Part shown: piece after piece, positions 43,067 to 53,946 of the stretch
Numbering within the stretch: position 1 is the stretch's first letter
Layout of the letters: every line of letters starts with the position of its first letter
Source: Anastrepha obliqua
Taxonomy: Eukaryota > Arthropoda > Insecta > Diptera > Tephritidae
DNA: 64,000 nucleotides
Direction: 5' to 3'
Assembly: GCF_027943255.1 (NCBI RefSeq)
Contig: NC_072897.1
Coordinates: 45,978,044 to 46,042,043, forward strand
Position numbers and translations under genes: made by a program
The notes under the pieces: model-generated
Seen by the model: the letters and a program-made list of their open reading frames with translations, nothing else
What the model was told of the DNA's origin: nothing
Database searches by the model: none

Positions 43067-43303
43067 AAAGAACGCCTTCAACAAAAAGTTCAATTATCTC
43101 TTCCTAAAGAAGTGCAACTTTTATTGAAAGAGATGGAAGTAGATTCTAATCAATCAGGAAGTACCAATTACGTACAGGTAAGTGAAGAACTAGACGAATA
43201 TGAAATTGAGGAAATTGATTTTACAGAAAAAATCTTATATTTAGATGACATAGAATTATCCGAGGAAGAAGACTCACAATCTGATGTAAATGACGATATT
43301 TGA
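43067..43303 (+). pseudogene. In-frame acidic C-terminal extension of the Transib frame
   Basis: In the same frame after the TGA, the DNA encodes KERLQQKVQLSLPKEVQLLL and then a strongly acidic tail (DEYEIEEIDF, SEEEDSQSDVNDD) before a second stop. Either the TGA is a recent nonsense mutation or read-through adds the tail. The codon use looks like the preceding gene. Confidence 0.6.
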
Positions 43304-43499
43304 CCTCGTAGAGCAAGCAATTAGTATTTACCTATTTTTAAAAAAATTTATAAAAAAATAAAAACCAATAAAATAATATTTAAAAACTTAAAAAAATTTA
43401 AAACAACAAAAAATTAAAAAAAAAGAAGGAGTCTGAAGTCGCACTGTAACCTCCTCGTGGTAGATTCCGGAAACTACAACTTTTTATGTAGGCTAACTG

Positions 43500-43960
43500 C
43501 AGGCGTGTCTCTTTATCTGACATATTGGATCCACCATTTTCAATTGTTTAAATCTAATTGCAGATTTGTCAACAGCGATACAAAAAAGCCCGAGTAACAA
43601 GTTTCAAATTAATCAGATAAAATTTAATAAAAAGGTCCGCATAAGGGATTCGACATTTTTAATTTCTAAAATCTGGTAGCAGATTCGTAATCAGCGCCCC
43701 CAAAAACCCCTAAATACTAAGTTTGGTAAAAAATAATTAATTTTAAAAAATGTATGTCCGCCATATTGGATCCGCCATTTTGAATTGTTGAAATCTGACT
43801 TCATATTCGTAATCAGAGACCATCAAAACCCCTAAATATCAAATTTGGTGAAAAAAATCCAATTTTTTAAATTTCATGTCCGCCATATTGGATCCGCCAT
43901 TTTGAATTGTTGAAATCTGACTTCATATTCGTAATCAGAGACCCCAAAACCTGTACATAG
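43500..43960 (+). repeat. ~120-bp tandem repeat in the Transib 3' subterminal region
   Basis: About four copies. The last two, starting near 43745 and 43865, share gtccgccatattggatccgc and gacttcatattcgtaatcag almost unchanged. Earlier copies (near 43515 and 43635) are more diverged. They may hold binding sites near the right end. Confidence 0.8.
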
Positions 43961-44645
43961 CGGTATTAAAAGTCATAAATTGTTGGTGTTTTGGGAATTA
44001 TGAATTTTGGCCACTTATAAGGGTCTCCTGGCCCACTGTGGGTTTCGCACAATTTGACAGCCGAAGTTTTTGGATTTTGTGCCACCGTGGACACCACAAT
44101 TCGCTCCTGTCGTTCGGTTACTTTTTTTAAACGCTGCACCATGATTTATCGACAAGTTTGCCAATTTCGCGATAGAATTTTTTTCCAAAATACAGTTTTA
44201 TCCTTAATTGACGTAGTTCTAGGGAAATTTCAGCACGACGGCCCATTTTGGTCTATGTCCGTTGAAATCGCGATCAAAAATAATTGCGGCCGTATGCAAT
44301 TCCTAAAATGTACGAATAAGTCAAAGGCGAGAGTGAAAATAATGGGAGTTTATTGTTATGACGCCAAAAGCATAAGCTAGCATAAATAATGTGCCAATAC
44401 TTTTTTGATGTGAATTTGTGCCTTATTTTACCTTTCAAGTTTGAGCTTGTAAACCTATCTCGATATTAATTTTTTTTTGTTCAGATACCTAACCTACTAC
44501 CTACCTACCAGATATATACATTTACCTACCAGATATATACATTTAGAAAATACCGTTTTCTATTTTTTACACTTTTATTAGAAAAAAATTTATAGCACTG
44601 AGAACTTTGATTTTTCGAATGTGCCAATACTTTTTTGACTCAGTG

Positions 44646-45400
44646 TATCTTGGCAACGCTGGATAAATTACATGCGTTTGTAAGATAGTGAGTTATACCA
44701 GTTTAATGAAGTATAGCCACACTGCCTAGCGGTGAATCTTACTAGATAACTTTGTTGTTGCATTCGCATGCAAATTTTTCTTCAGTTAATCGAACATTGA
44801 GATAGCGAGCGGGGAAATGGTCAATAGTATTGGCCTTTAATTGAACTCAGTTTTTGTAGAAACTTAGAGATTGTTACTCAGCACTTCATCCTGATGGCAG
44901 CAGCGATATTAATTTTTCATCTCCTATGCTTGCAAAGTTTTTTTTTTGACAGTGCTTATGCTGACGAACATTTCTTCGGCAAACACGAAATGCGTCTGCT
45001 CTGTTTGGTGAGGTTACACTGAGTTTGCACAAAGTGGCAGTCTGGGAAACTGCCATTTTGTTTGTACACTGTTTCAATACCTATTGTCAAGTAGTCACAA
45101 ATATATACTAGTCACAAAAAGCATTCGAAAGTCGTTTTTTGGCTCATGAGGCAATCTTCAATTATTTTTGTGCATTTTACCCTATTCCGTTCGCTGTGAG
45201 GGTCGGCGAGCTCGTGTTCGCTGCAGTAACATTTGCACGGTGTTTCCCAAGCATGGTGTAGCCAATATCTGACTGTTAACCGTCTCTCAGCTAATTTGAT
45301 TTGGTGATATACAAACAAAAAAAACTAGCACAGTCTCCGTTTATGCCACTTTCATGTCGTCTCAACAACGATTGATTAGACCAGTGTGCGACTTCGTGTG
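44646..45400. other. Unassigned spacer
   Basis: Short minus-strand open frames of 60-70 codons near 44890-45320 have Cys-rich text but match nothing I know. No repeat or RNA gene recognised. Confidence 0.3.
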
Positions 45401-45600
45401 AAATTAATAATGTACTACTTCATAGTAAAGGCCTTAAAAGTTATTTAAATAAATTATGAAAGAATTTTGTTGACGCTTCATAATTCATAATTTTTGGCCC
45501 AATGCTGTGCCTATGAATATGCGCTGGATGCCTTGAACATTTTTTGCGAATCGTAATATTTTTGGTGAGGCAAGTGCACGCAGCCGCTTATAAGGCGAAT
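45400..45600 (+). repeat. Dispersed repeat family B, copy 3
   Basis: Matches 33370-33530 (cataatttttggcccaatgc; atatgcgctggatgcc) and 310-470 (gtactacttcatagtaaagg; caagtgcacgcagccg). This copy links both of the others. Confidence 0.62.
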
Positions 45601-45876
45601 TGACTATCTAAGGTAGCGGCATTAAAAAACAGTTACTTTATTTTTCGCGATTTTGACTAGTCTGACGTTAGCTCCTTTCGCAATACAAAACAAACGAACA
45701 AAACAAACAAATGTAGGAGAAATTACATGTTTGTGAAAATTCAGCGAATGGCTTGGTAGCATTGGTAGTAACGAAAACGAGGTGCCGTGAATGATATGGT
45801 GAAAGCACAATATTAATATAAAGCCTCCCAATGCAGTTTGTTTGCGTTTTTATGCGTATTAATACGTTCACATATA
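45601..45876 (-). repeat. Dispersed repeat family A, inverted copy
   Basis: Reverse complement of about 37796-38065. Shared parts include aaagtaactgttttttaatg and gaattttcacaaa on the minus strand. It directly adjoins family B copy 3, so A and B may be two parts of one larger element. Confidence 0.65.
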
Positions 45877-46573
45877 AGTAGATTATCTACTTTTTCATGC
45901 TTAACTCCCAATTCGTAATTAAAAAGCGAGATTTCCCATACAAAATTTCTCTCCTAAAATCTGAGATTATAAAATAATCATTGATAATAACCATACTTTT
46001 TGAAGAACAACTCTGTGTTTTCTGTGTAATCTTCTATAGTATTATTTAAAAACATGGCGCTTATTCTGACTAAACTACAACACGTACAAATATGAAATAT
46101 ATATCAAAAGAAAGGTTTTGATGAGCATATTTCCGGAAAATTATAAAAATTAAAATTGGTTAATTTGTTCATGAAATATTTGCGTGTAAAGTTATCAAAA
46201 TTTTCATATTGATAACAGCGATGTCTATGCAAAGCGGGATGACACACAAATATACGCATATATATGGGTACGTTTGCTTTGTTTAGCTCTCTTTCTAATG
46301 AGCACAGCATTGTATACATTTGGATTCTCAATAATTGTTTTGTTTTGTTCTCTTTACTAATAAATATGTATTCATGAACATAGTCCCAACGGGTGCTGCG
46401 AATTTTTTTCAAAATTTTGTTGTGATGGCAATAATTGGTATCAATTGATAATTGACTTGAAATTTGTCAATTCACTTAAAACAACGGTAACAGTGCAAAT
46501 TAGAAAGAGTTTTGGACTGACGCAAAATAGAGTTTATTTTAAGAAAAAAGTACATCCATATTTAATTTTAAAA

Positions 46574-46640
46574 TATGCCTAGAGGACAACCAAGAAGAGT
46601 TCGTAGAAGAGTTCCTACTTTAAGTTGAGGAATAGAGCAG
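46574..46640 (+). pseudogene. Candidate first exon of Helitron ORF, copy A
   Basis: ATGCCTAGAGGACAACC starts a short basic peptide (MPRGQPRRVRRRVPTL) that ends before AG/GTAAGTAAG, a good splice donor. The same arrangement recurs at 48314 in copy B. A TGA lies just before the donor in both copies, so its coding role is doubtful. Confidence 0.4.
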
Positions 46641-47204
46641 GTAAGTAAGTGATAAATGTTTGAAACGTCACGTATTGGATATGATTGGTAGAAGCATCCT
46701 CTTTTGTTTTCGTTCATATATGGTACAATTGAACTACAATATATAAACGTTTGTATGTACTTAAAAATTTTGTGTGCGTCTGATTCTTTTTGCAAAACTC
46801 AAATTTTTAAATAGTTTTAAAAAATAAAGAGAGAGAGACAAATTAGTTATATATTTGATACTATTTCAAAGGAAACTGTATTTGGGCTATTCTCAGACAA
46901 ATTTTATAGTAATAGACGATGCCCAACGCCATTTAAAAGAACACTATTACCCATCAAATCAACGAACTTTTTGACACAGATATACATTTTTAAGTGGTTT
47001 TTTTTTTCTTTGTATTGTATTCTATGTGTGTACATGTATATTTTTATGTATGCAGCCATTATCAAATCATATATGAATATGAACTTTGAACATATTTTTT
47101 ACCATTCTTCTTAAAATTTTTTAAAACGTAAAGATCTGTGAAAACAAAATTTTTACTTTTGCAAATCCAAGAAATTTTACGAATGGCAAAAAAAAAAAAT
47201 GTAC

Positions 47205-47578
47205 CATTGTGTTGGTGAATGGCACACGACTTATCATAAAACAAATGCATCCGAATTGTTTGCACGCGGAAGTATTATGCGGAGAGGCTCAGGGAAGGCG
47301 ATTTCTATTGCCTCGTATAAATTTGCAGCCGAGAGAACCACACTTCCTTTTACGTTGAAACGCCGCCAATTTCCCATTATAATAGCCTTCGCCGTAACAA
47401 TAAATAAGGCCCAGGGGCAAACATTATCAAGGGTGGGGCTTCATTTAAAGGAGGATTGCCTTGCTCACGGCTAACTTTATGTTGCGTTAAGCCGGGTTAG
47501 ATCCTGGGAAAATATACGAGTTCAAATGGGCAATAACGAAAACTTGACGTTGAATGTAGTTTATAATGAAGTAATTTA
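47205..47578 (+). pseudogene. Helitron helicase C-terminal fragment, copy A
   Basis: Shows the last helicase motifs of PIF1-type Helitron helicases: FTLKRRQFPIIIAFAVTINK followed by AQGQTLSRVGLHL, and then, after a frame change near 47470, LRCVKPG-like text leading to NIRVQMGNN. The N-terminal frame here is shifted relative to copy B, with at least two frameshifts. It includes the 224 bp missing from copy B. Confidence 0.75.
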
Positions 47579-49139
47579 AAAAAAAAAATTACTGATTTAA
47601 CTGAAAAAAATTTTAAAAATGTTATATGCATAAGTTCTTACATACCTATTACATATGAATAAAAATATACACTTTTCTAATCATCATAACTTTTAATATA
47701 TAAAAGTGTCACATATGCTGTTTACTTTCCGTGGGAAAAAAGCCCACCCGATTTTCGGGGGTTACATACTAGTTATTTTATTATTTTAAAACATGGCGCT
47801 TATTCTGACTAAACTACAATATGTACAAATATGAAATATATATCAAAAGAAAGGTTTTGATGAGCATATTTCCGGAAAATTATAAAAATTAAAATTGGTT
47901 AATTTGTTCATGAAATATTTGGGTGTAAAGTTATCAAACTTTTCATATTGATAACAGCGATGTCTATGCAAAGCGGGATGACACACAAACGCATATATAT
48001 GAGTACGTTTGCTTTGTTTAGCTCTCTTTCTAATGAGCACAGCATTGTATACATTTGGATTCTCAATAATTGTTTTGTTTTGTTCTCTTTACTAATAAAT
48101 ATGTATTCATGAACATTGTCCCAACGGTTGCTGCGAATTTTTTTCAAAATTTTGTTGTGATGGTATTGCCATGATGTGGTATGAATTGACAATTTACTTG
48201 AAATTTGTCAATTCACTTAAAACAACGGTAACAGTTCAAATTAGTAAGAGTTTTGGGCAGACGCAAATAGAATTTATTTTGAGAAAAAAGTACATACATA
48301 TTTAATTTTAAAATATGCCTAGAGGACGACCAAGAAGAGTTCGTAGAAGACTTCCTACTTTAAGTTGAGGAATAGAGCAGGTAAGTAAGTGATAAATGTT
48401 TGAAACGTCACGTATTGGATATGATTGGTAGAAGCATCCACTTTTGTTTTCGTTCATATATGGTACAATTGAACTACAATATATAAACGTATGTATGTAT
48501 TTAAAAATTTTGTGTGCGTTTGATCCTTTTTGCAAAACTCAAAATTTTAAATAGTTTTAAAAAATGAAGAGAGAGAGACAAATTAGTTTTTTATTTGATA
48601 CTATTTCAAAGGTAAACTGTATTTGGGCTATTCTCAGACAAATTTTATAGTAATAGACGATGCCCAACGCCATTTAAAAGAACACTATTACCCATCAAAT
48701 CAACGAACTTTTTGACACAGATATACATTTTTAAGTGGTTTATTTTCTTTGTATTGTATTCTATGTGTGTACATGTATATATCATATATGAATATGAACT
48801 TTGAAATTTTTTTTTACCATTCTTCTTAAAATTTTTTAAAACGTAAAGATCTGTGAAAAAAAAATTTTTACTTTTGCAAATCCAAGAAATTTTACGAATG
48901 GCAAAAAAAAAATTGTATACACGCTTTTGGCATGGATCCATCTACTTGCTGTAAACGCCCTTTTGGCATTTGGCACGTAATGTGTCGTAATAGAAAAGAG
49001 TACATGTCTATCCTTCAAATAAGATAGAGTTTTAACAAAGTGGTTGTGCGCTTAAATCGGTTTTTGTTGAAAACTTACATCTCTTTGCTTCCGCTTCATA
49101 TATGTTTTAAACGATTTTAAACCTAAAGTCCGTATTCAT

Positions 49140-52100
49140 GCAAGCACAAGTACATACAAAAAAGCTCTAGATCCAGCATTTAATGCAGAATATAGCACGC
49201 TTGGTGGTTTAACCAGTATATGTTTGCATTGCAATGCTAAACATTTTAAATGTGAAAAGGTAACTTTCCATTATTGAAAAACTTTGGTAAGCTTGACAAA
49301 GAAAAATTTTTTATAGGGAAGAAATCAATTCCTTACATCCTGTCACGGTGGGAAAGTGCATATACCGATACCTCGCGTACCTGATTTTTTGGAAAGGGTT
49401 TTTGAAAATTATTTGAACTCTTTCCGATCCCATTACTTAGAGAATATAAGACAAATAAATAGCTCATTCGCTTTTGCATCTTTTGAAGCTAAAATTGTAG
49501 AGCCACCAGGACGTGGCCCTTATTGTTTTCGGATACATGGATCAATTTACCATCGCGCTAATAATGATTCAAACTCATTATACGCACAGCTTTATTTACT
49601 TGATACTGACCAAGCCACTGACATTCGACTACAAAGGAATGCAAATTGCGATAGTTCCTTGATGAAATGCCTACACGATATGATATCAACCGTGAATCCC
49701 TTAGCCCGTCAGTGTAAATTTATGGCACAAGTTGAACGCGAGGAGGAACAGAGGGCACGACAGGAAAATCGAGTTCCGCACAAAGTGAGCATGATTTTCT
49801 TCAGTATTCATGCGAATCGGCGTTATAATTTGCCTAACTGCTCACAAATTGCAGCCGTTTTCACAACTGAGGATGGTGAGCCACCGGCAAGCCGTGATTT
49901 AAGAGTATTTTCTCACAGCTCAGAAACACATTTTGCACCACGATTTCAACTTTACATAGATTATGCGATCCCTTGGTTTACCCTCTTTTATTTCCCTATG
50001 GTGAGCCAGGATACGACGAAGCACTACTACATGAGCAAGAATACAGAACAAGTCGCAGGTTCAGGGTCACACAGTTGCAATTCGTTGCATATCGAATGGC
50101 AATTCGAGAAGGTTTCAGCTTACTTCATGCTTCAGGTAAACTTTGGCAACAATATTTAGTTGATCAGTACGTTAGAATAGAGGGTGCAAGGTTGGCGTTT
50201 TTGCGTAATCATCAACATCAGCTTCGACTTGAAACATATGCTGGCTTACACGATTATGTTATGCGTCAAGCAGAACTAGAAAATGCACGCCCTGGTCGCA
50301 TTGTCGTTCTGCCTTCCAGTTTTCCAGGCTCACCTCGCAATATGAATGTGCATTACCAAGATGCCATGGCTGTTGTTAGAAAACATGGAAAGCCGTCACT
50401 TTTCATAACTTTTACCTCTAATCCAAAATGGCCTGAGATAACTCAAAACATTGAACAGTATCAAGTACCCCAAATGCGTCCTGAGTTAATAGCGCGAGTT
50501 TTTAAGCAAAAACTAAAAGATCTTTTAAATGATATTTCAAAAGAGCATGTATTTGGAAGGGTGAAATATTTTCTATACGTAATAGAATTTCAAAAAAGAG
50601 GTCTACCGCATGCACATATTTTGGTTGCTCTTCATGATGCAGATGCCTTTATTGATGCTTCTATTATAGACTTGGCTGTTTGTGCTGAAATTCCGAATAA
50701 AGAAACTGAGCCTGAACTTTATGAAATTGTTTTAAAATGTATGGTGCATGGCCCATGTGGCCCACTTAATCCTTCATCGCCTTGCATGTCTGAATCTGGA
50801 GAATTCACAAAAAAATATCCAAGACTATTTCAAGAAGTTACTTTGCAAGATGTCAATGGGTATCCCCAGTATCGTCGCCGCGATGACGGGAGCAAAGTTT
50901 TAGATCGAGTCAATCAAAACCAAATTGAATTAGATAATCGATGGATCGTACCATATAATAAATATTTAACAAAAAAATACGCCGCTCACATCAATGTTGA
51001 AATATGTTCTTCAATCAAAAGTGTTAAGTACCTACATAAATATATCTATAAAGGATATGATTGTGCAAGTATTCAGATCATTGAACAACCTGTTAGTAAC
51101 TGCATTAATTTTGATGAGATAACGACTTTTGTAGATGCTAGGTATGTAAGCGCACCAGAAGCGTGTTGGAGACTTTTTGAATTTCCAATGCAGGAAAAAT
51201 CACACACAGTAAAACCTCTTGCGGTACACCTTCCAAATTTACAAAATATTTACTTTCGTGTGCTTCACAGTGCTATTATAGCAGAAGCGATTACGGAATT
51301 CCGAGACACTACACTTACTGCGTACTTTAAGCTGAATACAATATATACTTTTGCTAATACATTGACTTACCAAGAAATTCCTGAACATTACACTTGGCAA
51401 CAAGGCTCACGTTCGTGGCAGAGAAGAAAAAAATTAGCCAACGCAATAGGCAGAATTTATACGGTCGATCCAAAGGATCCAGAACGATTTGCATTACGTT
51501 TACTGTTAGTTTCCATAAAGGGTTCTAAATCATACAATGATTTATTGACAGTTGGTAATGAGCTTCTCTCTTCTTTTTGGGAATCGGCCGTCAAACGAAA
51601 GCTATTAGTGGATAACACGGAATGGGTTGCTGTTTTGACAGAAGTTTCTACCTTCAAAATGCCCTCACAGTTAAGACGTATTTTTGCCATGATTTGCGTG
51701 TTTGGAGAACCTACTTCGCCCCTTGAACTTTGGACAACATTTAAAGAATATTTTATTGAAGATTTTGAAAGAGATAATAATGTAGTAGAAAGTGAAATAT
51801 TGGCGTTGCGGGAAATTAATCAAATTTTACTTTCCCACAGTACATCTTTAAAACATTTTGGTTTGCTGGAAGTTTCTCTTGCAGACAACCTTACAACTTT
51901 AACAACTGACATTGAAGTCGATTTGATATGCGCACAAACATTAAAAGATCAGCTTAATCGAGAACAAAAACACATTTTTGACGAAGTATGTACAATGTTA
52001 AATGATGAGGGCATATCTGTTAAAGCTGTTTTTATTTATGGACCTGGTGACTCTGGAAAAACATTTCTATATAAAACTCTTACTCACTATATTCGTGGTA

Positions 52101-53077
52101 TTGGAGAAACAGTGATTACCGTAGCTTGGACAGGTATAGCTTCAATTTTGTTGCCAGGCGGGCGAACTGCTCACAGCGTTTTTAAGTTTCCCATACCGTT
52201 GACTGAATCGTCAGTTTCTTTGGTAAAACCAAACACTAAAGCTGGTCAGGCATTAAAGGCAGCAAAAGCTATTATTTGGGATGAACCTAGCATGGTACCT
52301 GGCAGAGCTCTGTTGTGTTTAGATCGTCTTTTGCGCGATATTCACCAAAATGAGACGCCTTTTGGTGGGAAAATTATTATTCTGGGTGGAGACTTTAGGC
52401 AAGTTTTGCCTGTGGTACCGAGAAGTACGCGAACTGGCATAGTTGGTAATTGTTTAAAGCGTTGCTCTTTGTGGAAATTTTTTAAATCATTTAAGCTCAC
52501 AATCAATATGCGTAGTCAAGAACCCGACTATTGTAATTTTCTTTTGCGCATAGGACGCGGCGAAGGGCCAGATAATGCATCAAGAGTAAAAACTCCTGAT
52601 CAAATTCTTTTAAAAAACGGAAACCTCATTGACTGGGTTTTCCAACCAAATAATGGAATAATAGAAATCGATAATTTAAAAGACCGAGCCATATTATGTC
52701 CAAAAAATGATCAATGTGCCATCATAAACTCGAGTATAGTCGATATGCTACCTGGTCAAGAGCGCACATATCTCAGCGGTGATACGATTGTTTCACAAGA
52801 TTGACAAGATCAGGTAAGATTCCCTGTGGAATTTTTACACTCCCTCAATTTTAGTGGAACTCCGCCGCACAAGCCTCAATTGAAAATTGGAACTCAGATA
52901 ATGTTGGTTCGCAATTTGAGCCCAGCAGAAGGATTGGTGAATGGCACACGACTTATCATAAAACAAATGCATCCGAATTGTTTGCACGCGGAAGTGTTAT
53001 GCGGGGAAAATATACGAGTTCAAATGGGCAATAACGAAAACTTGACGTTGAATGTAGTTTATAATGAAGTAATTTAA
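49140..53077 (+). pseudogene. Helitron Rep-helicase (RepHel)
   Basis: Upstream exons near 49120-49260 encode a zinc-finger-like stretch (ICLHCNAKHFKCEK), then an intron (GTAACT to TTATAG, about 49261-49317). A frame from 49318 (SCHGGKVHIPIPR) runs to near 49945, then shifts by one base into the long frame ending at 52804. That frame has the HUH Rep motif (KRGLPHAHIL near 50600), the tyrosine motif SVKYLHKYIYKGYD near 51025, Walker A GPGDSGKTF near 52040, Walker B IIWDEPSM near 52275 and GGDFRQVLPVV. A TGA at 52802 interrupts it; the same frame continues to 53077 but skips about 75 residues including the last helicase motifs. Confidence 0.87.
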
Positions 53078-53243
53078 AAAAAAAAATTCTGATTTAACTG
53101 AAAAAAATTTTAAAAATGTTATATGCATAAGTTCTTACATACCTATTACATATGAATAAAAATATACACTTTTCTAATCATCATAACTTTTAATATATAA
53201 AAGTGTCACATATGCTGTTTACTTTCCGTGGGAAAAAAGCCCA

Positions 53244-53269
53244 CCCGATTTTCGGGGGTTACACACTAG
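53244..53269 (+). promoter_or_regulatory. Helitron 3' terminal hairpin and CTAG end
   Basis: A short stem (ACCCGA / TCGGGG-T) lies about 8 bases before CTAG. This is the termination signal of Helitron rolling-circle transfer. An identical version closes copy A near 47746-47772. Confidence 0.8.
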
Positions 53270-53769
53270 TAGATCATTATTTTTACGCGTATAAAGAAAA
53301 ACGTCGAAGTAAAAACTAAATAAAATGGATGCCAACAAAGAAAACAGGTTTATAGACATAGTTTTAAAACGTTTGTTAGGTATTATTAACAGTGCATTCA
53401 TATAACAGAAAACGTGTGCCCTATTATTACTTATTATAAAATGTTATTTCGAATGCATATTGCTGCCATAATTTATGAAACCTCAGTATACGTCGTCTAC
53501 GGATTTCCCCTAACTGTTTGTTATTAGCAGCCAAATGCGGAATTAAATTAGCTATTCCTTCTCCTTGTCTTTTTTTTACATATCGTTAATATTAATTAAA
53601 CAAACCACAAACGCCGATATATTCCACCAAAATAATCTCTATGAAGAAAAACCTTTCACAACAGGTTTGACAGCTGATTGTCAACTTTGCAGTTAATCTA
53701 CCATATGCGAACGGGTTGATTAATTTTGTAGATTTATTGGTAATTAATGCATATGTGAACGTTGTTTAA
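53270..53769. other. Spacer
   Basis: AT-rich DNA without a recognised gene or repeat. Confidence 0.35.
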
Positions 53770-53800
53770 GACGCCGTGGCCAGAAAGTATGTGTTAATAC
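53770..53800 (-). repeat. Scrap of dispersed repeat family A
   Basis: The reverse complement reads acatactttctggccacggc, nearly the phrase seen at about 172 and 37780. It joins directly to the truncated end of the SINE next to it. Confidence 0.5.
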
Positions 53801-53946
53801 TCGGAGGTTTGCCATTGTCTGCCGAGGGGCGACCGCTATTAGAAAAATGTATTTCTTAATTTTGGTATTTTACCGAGATTCGAACCTACGTTTTCTCTTG
53901 ATTCTGAATGATCGTCACGCACCAACCCATTCGGCTACGGCGGGTT
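53801..53946 (-). mobile_element. tRNA-derived SINE, 5' half
   Basis: On the minus strand, cgccgtagccgaatggg (A-box) and aggttcgaatctcgg (B-box) match the SINE at 23851, followed by the ctaatagcggtcgcccctcg block. The copy ends at cctccga. The B-box here, GGTTCGAATC, is closer to a true tRNA than in the full copy. Loss of the 3' tail suggests later deletion or rearrangement. Confidence 0.85.

Larger units (their letters stand above)
40497..44040 (+). mobile_element. Transib element
   Basis: 3544 bp. Ends read inward CACTGTGGGCCAGAAGACC and CACAGTGGGCCAGGAGACC. They are bordered by GGTCT (40492-40496) and GGTTT (44041-44045), a 5-bp duplication with one mismatch. The 5-bp GC-leaning target and the CACWGTG heptamer are hallmarks of Transib, the DNA transposon family related to vertebrate RAG1. 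It interrupts the Tc1-like transposase. It carries one large transposase frame on the plus strand. Confidence 0.92.
39814..44175 (-). pseudogene. Tc1-like transposase, interrupted
   Basis: The N-terminal helix-turn-helix lies on the right (about 44175-44046: KKVTERQERIVVSTVAQNP) and the rest on the left (40490-39814). The break is exactly the Transib insertion; the protein text reads through smoothly if one 5-bp repeat is removed. Left-side blocks include WNTLWLGITAGFLDVNPSF, FQHDNEPKNSSYLV (second catalytic Asp) and HVWHLLER-like VWHLLEREIRSHH, ending at GGPTKY. In-frame stops near 40410 and frameshifts near 40200 and 40030 show it was decayed independently of the insertion. Confidence 0.85.
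39571..44645 (-). mobile_element. Tc1-like element with long IR/DR termini, split by a Transib
   Basis: Both ends read CAGTG and then a copy of AAAAAGTATTGGCACA. A second copy of that motif sits about 180 bp inside the left end and about 230 bp inside the right end, so each terminus carries two binding-site-like direct repeats (39580, 39758; 44388, 44620). TA flanks it at 39569-39570 and 44646-44647. Without the nested element it is about 1.5 kb, the usual size. The transposase is on the minus strand. Confidence 0.92.
46030..47772 (+). mobile_element. Helitron A, internally deleted
   Basis: The 5' end fits the Helitron pattern A/TC (tcttctatagtattat). The 3' end has the hairpin acccgattttcgggggt followed about 8 bases later by CTAG/T. 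Its first 1.15 kb parallels Helitron B from 47779. It then jumps at about 47195 straight to the C-terminal coding end, missing about 4 kb. It keeps the segment of the helicase C-terminus that copy B has lost. The adjoining B copy begins immediately after its CTAG. Confidence 0.85.
47773..53269 (+). mobile_element. Helitron B, near-full-length Rep-helicase element
   Basis: It ends with the same 3' hairpin and CTAG (53266-53269) followed by T. It starts flush with the end of copy A, without the TC that opens copy A. It encodes a Rep-helicase with one frameshift, one nonsense codon and one small deletion. The 3' flank resumes at tagatcatt. Head-to-tail contact with a second copy is as expected of rolling-circle transposition. 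Confidence 0.88.

Noticed and set aside
44886..45318. Two Cys-containing minus-strand frames
   Set aside because: No start context, conserved domain or repeat partner; not distinguishable from chance.
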